From assembly GCA_017405115.1 (NCBI GenBank), contig JAFRBA010000174.1, forward strand, positions 11,256-75,255: DNA of 64,000 nt. The letters run 5' to 3'. The translations under genes and the position numbers were made by a program. The DNA comes from Kiritimatiellia bacterium. Its GTDB lineage: Bacteria; Verrucomicrobiota; Kiritimatiellia; RFP12; UBA1067. Positions 15,212 to 22,542 of this stretch are shown here, piece after piece (positions within the stretch are counted from its first letter, which is position 1; each line of letters opens with the position of its first letter). The notes under the pieces are model-generated. The model was given only the letters and a program-made list of their open reading frames with translations. It searched no databases and was not told the DNA's origin.

Positions 15212-17220
15212 TTTCCACCTCCATGCTTTTGCCCACATTGCACCTCGCGCAGCAGATAGCCGCCCCGTCCGTCCTCCACGAGCGAGTGGCGGACCGACGT
15301 GTCGCGCAGGCGCGCCTTCATCTCCGCGCTGAAGAACCCCTTCTCCCTTGCCTCCAGCCATCGCCTCGACACGGCGAGCAGCTCGTCTATCGGCGCGCCC
15401 CTGGACTTCAGCGCCTTGTATCCGACGCTCTTCACCGTAACCGGCGCGTCGTACCCGACGGCCAGCTTGAACCCCCACTCCCACATCTCCGGCCGCGTCC
15501 CGCCGTGCACGCCGTCTGGGGGGCTGTATATCCCCCACCAGCCAAAGTCGACCTGCGAGAAGCTCTCCGCCATCAGCTTCGCCCCCTCGACGGGGTAGAT
15601 CGCCGTGTCGCGCTCGAACGTCGACGGCGGGAACAGGTCGTATGCGTTGGCGGCGGACAGCATGTGCCAGGAGAAATGCGCCTTTGCGGCGCCCTCGCCA
15701 AACTTCGGGGGGACGGCAAGCCTGTCCCAGACGCGCTTCTGCATCAGGGGGACATAGTGGCCGTACGGCGCCTTCACGCCCTCCGAACCGTCCAGGTAGA
15801 TGAACTCCATGCCGCAGTTGTACAGCCGGGCGATCTTCTCGGCCACTTCCTCCGCCAGAGACGAATCGGGATCCAGATAGCAGCTGCCGACGTTGTTGCT
15901 TCCGCCGTATTCGCTGACGTGGAGGACGCCGCCGATCTCCCCCGCCTGGTGGTCGGCCGCGGCCGTGCCGAACGCCCCGCGGGCCAGACCCGTGAACTTG
16001 TACGGCCGCGTCGCGGTCCGCCCCTCGTAGCGCATCAGCTCGCCGCCGAACTTCAGGACCCGCAGGTTCGGGAACTCCGGCGCCTTCATCGCGTCCTCCT
16101 CTACGAAGGCGACCGAGTCGCCGGCCTTCAGCGGCCTTGCGAGCGTGTAGTGCCGCGTCAGCCCAAGGCGGTGGTCTGCGACGGGGGTGACGTAGCGCGA
16201 GCACATTCCGATGTGCGGCGCAAGGACGTGGAGCCCCGGCGTAAGGCCGGCCCGCTTGATCTTCCCGAGCACTAGCCGCAGGTCGTCGTAGCCGTTGGGA
16301 TAGTCTTCCCTGAAGTCGTAGTCGCCGCAATGACACCAGGCGGGGCCCTCCTTCACTATGTTCTTGTAGTTCAGCATGACGTTCCTGAAGCCGCCCTTGA
16401 CGGCGAACGCAATGACCTCGTCCACGTTCGTCGGACACGTAAAGGTCGAAATGGTCGACTGCCTTATCTCCCTGGAGCGCCGGCTCGCGACGCCGCGGGG
16501 CATGCGGAAGTCGATCTCGACCCGCTCCACGCAGTCGAGGAAGTCCGGCGTCTCGGACGCCACGAGAACCGCCGTCGTCCCCGCCACTTTCACGGACTGC
16601 ACCGCGTCGGCGACCAGCAGCGCCCCGTCGTCGCGCTCCTCGTGGGAGATGAGCTCGTTGACGGACGAGGCCATTACCGCGACAGCCTGGCGGTCGTCCC
16701 ACACGACGTTAAGCCAGCCGCCAAGGTGCGCGCGGCGCCTGACGGGCAGCTCGACGAGGCGGAACTCTGAAACCGGCGGGCAGTCCAGCTTCAGCACGGA
16801 ATAGGCGTCGCGCGCCTTGTCGAAGCCCTCCAGGGTGAAGGCGACGTAGGCGTCCGCCTCGCGCACGCGCACGAGTGCCTCGTACTGCGTCTGCGCGAAG
16901 GCGACGCGGAGCACGTCGCCCTCGCGGCTGACGGACCTTGCCCTGTAGGTCGTGCGGGCGTTGGGATACGAGAGCTTCACCTCGTTGTTGAAGGGTCTCT
17001 CCTGTGTGACGGAAAAGAGCGGGCACCCGCGCGCAGGCGCGAGCATCTCCTCGCCCGTCGCCCTGACAACCAGCGACTTCGGCACGACGTCTGCGCCGAT
17101 GCGAAGCGTAAAACGCGAATTGCCGACCACCACGTCGTCAGTCGGTTGGGCCACGGGTTCGCCTGCAAGGAGCGGCCCAGCCGCGAGCGCCAGGGCCGCA
17201 GCAGCCGACATCATCTTCAC
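15208..17220 (-). CDS. secreted putative glycoside hydrolase of unrecognised family
   Basis: 670 residues with a signal peptide (about 1-20, LAAGPLLAG). An N-terminal beta-rich domain (about 25-250) precedes a barrel-like domain (about 255-560). FIYLDGSEGVKAPYG at about 475 looks like a barrel strand ending in catalytic Asp/Glu, and VDFGWWGIYSP follows. I cannot assign a family with confidence; a GH-D or GH31-related fold is possible. A GTG at 17220 is chosen because AAAGGAGAG lies 9 nt upstream; ATG at 17214 is an alternative. First gene of operon A, directly behind the shared promoter element at 17274-17316. Confidence 0.75.
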   Translation of the reverse strand: MKMMSAAAALALAAGPLLAGEPVAQPTDDVVVGNSRFTLRIGADVVPKSLVVRATGEEMLAPARGCPLFSVTQERPFNNEVKLSYPNARTTYRARSVSREGDVLRVAFAQTQYEALVRVREADAYVAFTLEGFDKARDAYSVLKLDCPPVSEFRLVELPVRRRAHLGGWLNVVWDDRQAVAVMASSVNELISHEERDDGALLVADAVQSVKVAGTTAVLVASETPDFLDCVERVEIDFRMPRGVASRRSREIRQSTISTFTCPTNVDEVIAFAVKGGFRNVMLNYKNIVKEGPAWCHCGDYDFREDYPNGYDDLRLVLGKIKRAGLTPGLHVLAPHIGMCSRYVTPVADHRLGLTRHYTLARPLKAGDSVAFVEEDAMKAPEFPNLRVLKFGGELMRYEGRTATRPYKFTGLARGAFGTAAADHQAGEIGGVLHVSEYGGSNNVGSCYLDPDSSLAEEVAEKIARLYNCGMEFIYLDGSEGVKAPYGHYVPLMQKRVWDRLAVPPKFGEGAAKAHFSWHMLSAANAYDLFPPSTFERDTAIYPVEGAKLMAESFSQVDFGWWGIYSPPDGVHGGTRPEMWEWGFKLAVGYDAPVTVKSVGYKALKSRGAPIDELLAVSRRWLEAREKGFFSAEMKARLRDTSVRHSLVEDGRGGYLLREVQCGQKHGGGK

Positions 17221-17273
17221 TATGTTGCTCTCCTTTCATTTGAAAATCGTGCCCAACATGTCTTTATGATTGC

Positions 17274-17316
17274 ATTATACCAAAACCCCGTTCGCAAAGT
17301 TTGGTTTTTACGAGAT
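17274..17316 (-). promoter_or_regulatory. shared promoter-operator element, site A (operon A)
   Basis: Minus strand: ACCAAAC, TTTGCGAACGGG, GTTTTGG, then TATAAT (17274-17279). The same arrangement occurs at 20707-20750 and 35927-35970. CCAAAC and GTTTTGG form an inverted repeat with centres about two helical turns apart, covering the -35 region; no good -35 hexamer is present, so an activator is likely. Confidence 0.75.
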
Positions 17317-17344
17317 AAAAAAAATTCGATTTTGCGATATACAC

Positions 17345-17379
17345 CCAAAAGAAAACGCATAAAGGCATTTGCCCTTTAT
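17345..17379 (-). terminator. intrinsic terminator of operon B
   Basis: ATAAAGG (17359-17365) and CCTTTAT (17373-17379) form a 7-bp stem with a 7-nt loop, and the minus strand continues GCGTTTTCTTTT. The stem includes the GH28-like stop codon. It insulates operon B from the operon A promoter. Confidence 0.6.
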
Positions 17380-18761
17380 TTCGATCTATTCTTCAAGATG
17401 GCCGGGCGGGCGTCTGAGGTGTCTGGGGCGAGGCGGAATCTTACGTTCTCCAGCGTCAGGCCGTCAACGCGGTCGGTATACAGCCCGTACGCGGGGAATA
17501 TGTGCGGATAGAACTGGTCGCCCGAAGGATAGTGGCCGTTTGGCGGCGGCACGGGGGTCCCCAGCGCGGCGCGGGAGGCCTCCTCGCCCGCGCCTTCGAT
17601 CTCAAGGTCGATGCCATTGAGCGTGACGTTCTCGACATGGAATCCTTCGGTGCCTATTATGGCGCTCGCGACAGGCCCCATCGCACGCCCGCGCACGTTC
17701 GAGATGCGGATGTTCCGCAGCCTGTTCCATCTGCCGGGAGCGGCGCCGCCGCTTTCCCTTCCCTCCTTCCTGAAGTCGGAGCGGACGTAGAACGGCATGA
17801 GGACGCCTCCGGCGATGTCCAGCCCGTCGACCGTTATGTCCTCGACGCATCCGCCGTCTACGCATGCGAAGCAGATCGCGTTGAGCATGCATCCGTACGG
17901 CGTGCGCCCGCCTATTTTGCACCTGTAGTGGTAGGTGAGCAGTTTCGTGGGAGTCCCGTCGTCCAGCTTCGTGCAAACGCGCGTCGCATCCTCGCAGCGG
18001 ACGTCTTCGAAGCGGACGTTCCTGACGATGCCGCGCGTCGCCGTGCCGATCTTGAAGGCGTTCGCCTGTCCGCGCGCCGTGCAGCGTTTGACCGTTATGT
18101 TCTCGCAGACGAAGTCGGGGTTGCTCGACTTGATGACGAACGGGTCGTCGCCGCTGTCGGCAACGCAGTCCTCGATGAGGACGTTCTTCGACTCGATGTC
18201 GAATCCGTCGTTGTTGTGGTTCGCGTGGCTGTCGATTGTCACTTTCCTTGCGACGATGCCGTCGCATTCCTTGAGGACGATGCCCCAGCATGCTACATCC
18301 TTCAAAGTGAAGTCCTCGAGCCGTATGCCCTTGGACCGGTAGAAGAACATTCCTCGGGCGCGGAGACTCTCCTGATGTCCGCGCTTGTAGTCCTCTTTCG
18401 TCGGGGCTGGCCATTTTCCTCCGCGTCCGTGGATGACGCCCTCGCCTGTGACTGCGGCGTTGGTTATGTTCAGCCCCATGACGATCGCGCTCCAGTCGCC
18501 TTCGCTGTACGGGTACTTGACGATCCGGTAGTGGTCCAGCCCGACGGCTGCGAGCAGCGTCGCACCCTTTTCGAGGTGAAGCTCGACATTGCTCCTAAGC
18601 TCGAGCCCCCCGACCAGGTGTTCGCCAGCGGGAACGTTGACGACCCCGCCTCCCGCCGCCGCGGCACCGTCTATCGCCACCTGCCAGCGTGAAGTCTCGT
18701 CAACAGATGCCACCGCAGACAACGCGGTCGCAAACATCCAGCAATAGACAATCTTCTTCAT
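17376..18761 (-). CDS. secreted GH28-like beta-helix protein (polygalacturonase family)
   Basis: 461 residues with a signal peptide (about 1-19). Right-handed parallel beta-helix of GH28. HNNDGFDIES (182-191) and DSGDDPFVIKSS (202-213) match the family NTD and DD motifs with the catalytic aspartates. The usual GHG and RIK motifs are replaced: the corresponding segment reads RGQANAFKIGT (230-240) without the histidine and arginine, so the substrate or mechanism may differ from pectin hydrolysis. It lies 7 bp after the upstream beta-helix gene, with no clear ribosome-binding site, so translation is probably coupled. Confidence 0.85.
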   Translation of the reverse strand: MKKIVYCWMFATALSAVASVDETSRWQVAIDGAAAAGGGVVNVPAGEHLVGGLELRSNVELHLEKGATLLAAVGLDHYRIVKYPYSEGDWSAIVMGLNITNAAVTGEGVIHGRGGKWPAPTKEDYKRGHQESLRARGMFFYRSKGIRLEDFTLKDVACWGIVLKECDGIVARKVTIDSHANHNNDGFDIESKNVLIEDCVADSGDDPFVIKSSNPDFVCENITVKRCTARGQANAFKIGTATRGIVRNVRFEDVRCEDATRVCTKLDDGTPTKLLTYHYRCKIGGRTPYGCMLNAICFACVDGGCVEDITVDGLDIAGGVLMPFYVRSDFRKEGRESGGAAPGRWNRLRNIRISNVRGRAMGPVASAIIGTEGFHVENVTLNGIDLEIEGAGEEASRAALGTPVPPPNGHYPSGDQFYPHIFPAYGLYTDRVDGLTLENVRFRLAPDTSDARPAILKNRSK

Positions 18762-18768
18762 TGGGGGT

Positions 18769-20685
18769 TTATTCGACGGTTTTCAGCACGAGCGCAGGAT
18801 CGCGGGCGTAGACGCCTGCCGTGCCCGCGCCGAGACGGAGCTTGCAGTCCTCCTTCATGCCGACGACATGCAGCTGCCATATCTCGCCCGGCGCGCCCTT
18901 CTGTCGCTTCGCTGCGAGGATGACGCCTGCGTCGCTTCTCTCGCAGCTGTCCCTGACCGTGCCGTCCGGCGCAATCAGCTCCGCCGACACCCACTCGTTC
19001 TTGACTGGCGTGAACTCGGCCTTGACGTTCTCTGTGCCCGGCTTCACCCAGAAGTACAGACGCGGGCCGCTGGCGCCGATCCACTTGACGCGCTGGTCGG
19101 CGACCACGCCCTGCCCGGGGTAGGGGCTCACGACGTTGATCACCCCGTTTGCGGCGATGTCGAGCCGGTAGGCCGTCTTGCCGCCCGCCGACTTGAGCTT
19201 GTAGACGAAGTGGCGGTCCGAGCTCTCGAAGGCGTCGTGCGGCGTGCCGAACTTGTCGTATACTCGTATCCGCGTCTTTGTGTCCGTGTCCTTTCCGATC
19301 GGCGCGACTGAGACGTCGATGTCGTATTCTCCTGGCTTCTCCACGTACTGCACGAACGAGACACCGTTCCGGTAGTTCTGCGGCACGACGCGCCATTTCG
19401 CTGCCTGCCCCCGTGGATCGACCGGCACGAGCTTCGTCGTGTCGACTGTCTCGACCAAGAACTCGCGAAGCTCGGGCTTTGGCGGGAACCTCTTCGCGAA
19501 CTCCGCAAGGTCGAACTGCTCCCTCCGCCCCTCCGGCGTCGTGACGTCGAGTACGCCGCCGAGGCCGACGATCCCGACGCCGGTCATGGCACCGAAGGCG
19601 ACGACGGGCGACGACCCCTTCAGGACGCGGCAGTTCTCGAAAACCATGTTGTTGAGGTCGCTCGTCACGCGCCCGTTGGAAAACTCGATCGCCGCGCCGC
19701 TCGCGCCGCGCGCGTCGAACGTGCAGTTCCGGAAGGTCATCCGCACCGCGTCCTCGCATACGTTCTCGACCTGCACAGGGCCGCTTCCGTTCGCGAAGAA
19801 CTCGCAGTTCTCCATCAGGAAAACGCCCTTCACCGGCGGCTTCACGCCGCGCGTGAACGTGCTCCAGAAGCCATGCGTCCTGTTGTGGTGCATCCGGCAG
19901 TTGCGCACGACTATCGACACCGGGCGGTTCTTCGCCCAGAAGCCGGAGAGGTTGACCGCGAGACCGGCGCAGGCGTTGCCTGCGAACTCGCAGCCCTCTA
20001 TCGTCACGTTTTCGATGTTGAATGTGTCGTGCCCGGGCTCGAAGTCGATGCCGCACTCGGGAAGCGCCCCCTTCGTGTCGTTGAAGCGGCAGTTCCTGAC
20101 GGTGAGGCCGTTGGCGTTGACGATGCTCATGCCCTGACGCGCGTTCCGCACGCTCGTCACGTTCTCGACAAGTCCGTTCTCGACGCCGAGCACGTAGATG
20201 CCGTCGCCGCCGGACTCGGCCACCGTCAGGTCGCGGATCACCAGGTTGACGGACCGCTTGATCGACAGGAGATGGCGATGCTCGCCCTGGCTGTACTTCG
20301 CCGGATCGAGGTAGTCGGAGCGGTTCATGAGCAGCATCGCGCCGCCTTCGCCGCGGAATACGACGTTCGTTACGCGCTGAAACCGCACCAGGGCGTCAGT
20401 AGTCTTCTTCATCGTACCCGACTTCGCCCTGATGACGACCCCGTCGGCGAAGACGATCTCGGTGTCGGAGCGCGGATAGAAGGTGTCGACGAGCCATTCG
20501 CCGGCCTGCTTGTCGACAATGACCTTCTTCGCGCCCGAGTCAAGCGCCGCCTGAAGGCACCTCGTCGCGTCCTCGGCGTTCCACCCGAAGCTCGACGCCG
20601 TCACGACGTCCTGACCGCCGAAAGCAGTCACAAGTTGCGCCGCCAAGGCCACGGCAACAGACATCGACACTATCTTCATCATCAT
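18769..20685 (-). CDS. secreted right-handed beta-helix protein, putative polysaccharide lyase/hydrolase
   Basis: 638 residues. Three ATGs lie in a row at 20685, 20682 and 20679, followed by a signal peptide (about 1-22). Residues about 30-400 are a parallel beta-helix with repeated short strands (VIRDLTVAESGGDGIYVLG, ENVTIEGCEFAGNAC) and an N-terminal capping segment like pectate-lyase-superfamily proteins. A C-terminal beta-sandwich (about 430-638) resembles a carbohydrate-binding domain. No named family could be assigned. First gene of operon B, behind the shared promoter element; the GH28-like gene follows 7 bp later. Confidence 0.8.
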   Translation of the reverse strand: MMMKIVSMSVAVALAAQLVTAFGGQDVVTASSFGWNAEDATRCLQAALDSGAKKVIVDKQAGEWLVDTFYPRSDTEIVFADGVVIRAKSGTMKKTTDALVRFQRVTNVVFRGEGGAMLLMNRSDYLDPAKYSQGEHRHLLSIKRSVNLVIRDLTVAESGGDGIYVLGVENGLVENVTSVRNARQGMSIVNANGLTVRNCRFNDTKGALPECGIDFEPGHDTFNIENVTIEGCEFAGNACAGLAVNLSGFWAKNRPVSIVVRNCRMHHNRTHGFWSTFTRGVKPPVKGVFLMENCEFFANGSGPVQVENVCEDAVRMTFRNCTFDARGASGAAIEFSNGRVTSDLNNMVFENCRVLKGSSPVVAFGAMTGVGIVGLGGVLDVTTPEGRREQFDLAEFAKRFPPKPELREFLVETVDTTKLVPVDPRGQAAKWRVVPQNYRNGVSFVQYVEKPGEYDIDVSVAPIGKDTDTKTRIRVYDKFGTPHDAFESSDRHFVYKLKSAGGKTAYRLDIAANGVINVVSPYPGQGVVADQRVKWIGASGPRLYFWVKPGTENVKAEFTPVKNEWVSAELIAPDGTVRDSCERSDAGVILAAKRQKGAPGEIWQLHVVGMKEDCKLRLGAGTAGVYARDPALVLKTVE

Positions 20686-20706
20686 ACGGTATTCTTTCGT
20701 AACCGT

Positions 20707-20750
20707 ATGATACCAAAACGCCGTTTCGCGATGTTTAGTTTCTGCGCTAC
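20707..20750 (-). promoter_or_regulatory. shared promoter-operator element, site B (operon B)
   Basis: Minus strand: ACTAAAC, ATCGCGAAACGGC, GTTTTGG, then TATCAT (20707-20712). It aligns with sites A and C over about 43 bp. It lies between divergent operon B and the GH20 gene, so it might influence both. Confidence 0.75.
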
Positions 20751-20794
20751 GAAAGAATTTATATTCTACGAACTGCCTCTCGATGGCAATGGCA

Positions 20795-20824
20795 TTGACG
20801 TCGCAGCGCTGCATAAAGTATAAT
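20795..20824 (+). promoter_or_regulatory. promoter of the GH20 gene
   Basis: TTGACG (20795-20800) and TATAAT (20819-20824) are separated by 18 bp, 55 bp before the GH20 start. A normal leader with AGAGGAAAGG follows. Unlike sites A-C this promoter has a good -35. Confidence 0.7.
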
Positions 20825-20878
20825 AGTCGGCAAGCCGTTGCGAACGGCGGAACAACAACCAAGAGGAAAGGTCTCGCA

Positions 20879-22510
20879 ATGAACGAGAATCCGCGGAAAA
20901 GCTGTTTAGTCCACATGTCCAAGATGGCGCTGTGCGCCGCCATGGCATTCAGCGGAGCCTACAATGCCGGCGCCTCCACACAGTCCGCGCAGGAGGCATC
21001 CTCGCCCTGCGCACAGCCACCGGGGCAACCAGCGCTTATGCCCATGCCGCGCAAAGTGAAGTGGCAGGACGGAACATGTCCAACCAACGCAGTCATCTCG
21101 AAGTCCAACGATCCCGCGATCCCGCCGGAGGGCTACAGACTCGAGGTGTCCGGAAACGGGATCTCAATCGCCTCCTCCGATGCCGACGGGGCGTTCTACG
21201 CGGAGAAGACACTTGCGCAGCTTGCGGTTCCGGGCGGTGGGTACAGATGCGCCTCCATCGAGGACTCGCCGGCGTTCCGCTGGCGCGGCGCGCTAATCGA
21301 CGAAGCGCGCCACTTCCAGGGGAAGCAGGCCGTGAAGCGAATGATCGACCTGCTGTCGAACTACAAGTTCAACGTCCTCCACTGGCATCTTACGGACGAC
21401 CAGGGCTGGCGCATCGACGTGCCCGGGCTTCCCGAGCTTGCGAAGCGCGGGGCCATGCGGGAGGAGTCGTGGGACGGCGCCGACCACTACAGCTCGGCCA
21501 AGCACGAATACGGGACCACGGTGCCCGGCGGCAAGACGTACGTCTACTACGAGTACAGGGTGTGGCCGCTGAACGGCGAGAAGTACGGGCCGTTCTTCTA
21601 CACGGAGGCCGACCTGCGGGAGATCGTGGCATACGCGAAGAAGCGCCACGTCACGATAGTCCCTGAAATAGAGCTGCCCGGCCATTCGTATGCCGCGCTC
21701 GCGGCGTACCCCGAGCTGTCCTGTTTCCCCTGGAGGATCGGCCGTTCCGCCGCCTGTTCCTGGGGACAGTTCCGCGACGTCTTCTGCGCCGGAAACGACG
21801 ACACCGTCAAGTTCATGGAGAAGGTCCTGAACTACGTGTGCGACGTATTCCCGTCAAAGGTCATCCACATCGGCGGCGACGAATGTCCGCGCGTAAACTG
21901 GGAGATGTGCACGAAGTGCCGCGCAAGAATGGAGGACGAGGGGATGAAGGGCCTTGGCGACCTTCAGGCGTGGATAACGAGGAAGGCGGTGGACATCCTC
22001 GCCAGGCGCGGCCGCCGCGCAATCGGCTGGGACGAAGTGCTCATTGGGGAAGTGCCGAAGACGGCAATAGGCCAGAGCTGGCGCAAGAGCTCGGACCAGG
22101 GCAGCGGAACCGAGCACATCACGGGGGCCTCTGCCGCCAAGGACGGCTTTGACGTCGTGATGTCGCCATATGACCTGACGTACTACAGCTATCGTCAGGG
22201 AATCGAGAACGACCCATTCTACCGCAGCGGAGTGGAACTGTCCCTCGAGACGGCGTACACCTTCGACCCGCTTTCAGGAGTGGACGAGTCGGCCAGGCCG
22301 CACATACTCGGAGGCGAGTGCTGTGTCTGGGGCGAGAGCGTCAGAAACTTCTACGACCTAAGCTGGAAAATGTGGCCGCGCGCCTTTGCCATGTCCGAGG
22401 TGCTCTGGACGCATCCCGCCAAGCGCGACTTCACCGAGTTCGAGGGGCGCGCAGCCGTTCACCGCGTACGGCTTCTCCGGCAGGGCATCAACTGCGCCCC
22501 GTTGAAATAG
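20879..22510 (+). CDS. beta-N-acetylhexosaminidase, GH20
   Basis: 543 residues with an N-terminal export signal (about 1-33). Releases terminal GlcNAc or GalNAc from glycans by substrate-assisted catalysis. The N-terminal GH20b domain (about 50-140) is followed by the barrel: FRWRGALIDEARHF, NVLHWHLTDDQGWRIDVPG (about 163-181), EIELPGHSYAAL, and the catalytic pair D334-E335 in HIGGDECP. GWDEVL and a tryptophan-rich end are also typical. The start at 20879 follows AGAGGAAAGG; upstream starts would lie before the promoter. It links the locus to amino sugars, consistent with nagB in the neighbouring operon. Monocistronic and divergent from operon B. Confidence 0.95.
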   Translation: MNENPRKSCLVHMSKMALCAAMAFSGAYNAGASTQSAQEASSPCAQPPGQPALMPMPRKVKWQDGTCPTNAVISKSNDPAIPPEGYRLEVSGNGISIASSDADGAFYAEKTLAQLAVPGGGYRCASIEDSPAFRWRGALIDEARHFQGKQAVKRMIDLLSNYKFNVLHWHLTDDQGWRIDVPGLPELAKRGAMREESWDGADHYSSAKHEYGTTVPGGKTYVYYEYRVWPLNGEKYGPFFYTEADLREIVAYAKKRHVTIVPEIELPGHSYAALAAYPELSCFPWRIGRSAACSWGQFRDVFCAGNDDTVKFMEKVLNYVCDVFPSKVIHIGGDECPRVNWEMCTKCRARMEDEGMKGLGDLQAWITRKAVDILARRGRRAIGWDEVLIGEVPKTAIGQSWRKSSDQGSGTEHITGASAAKDGFDVVMSPYDLTYYSYRQGIENDPFYRSGVELSLETAYTFDPLSGVDESARPHILGGECCVWGESVRNFYDLSWKMWPRAFAMSEVLWTHPAKRDFTEFEGRAAVHRVRLLRQGINCAPLK

Positions 22511-22542
22511 GTCGCGCGCGGCCGCAAATTTCGCGAAGAAGT

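Noticed and set aside
14435..16702. A 755-residue minus-strand frame ending in NagB
   Set aside because: The first part is a frame shadow of the upstream secreted enzyme. NagB has its own start with GGAGGTGG at 15211, so this is not a fusion.
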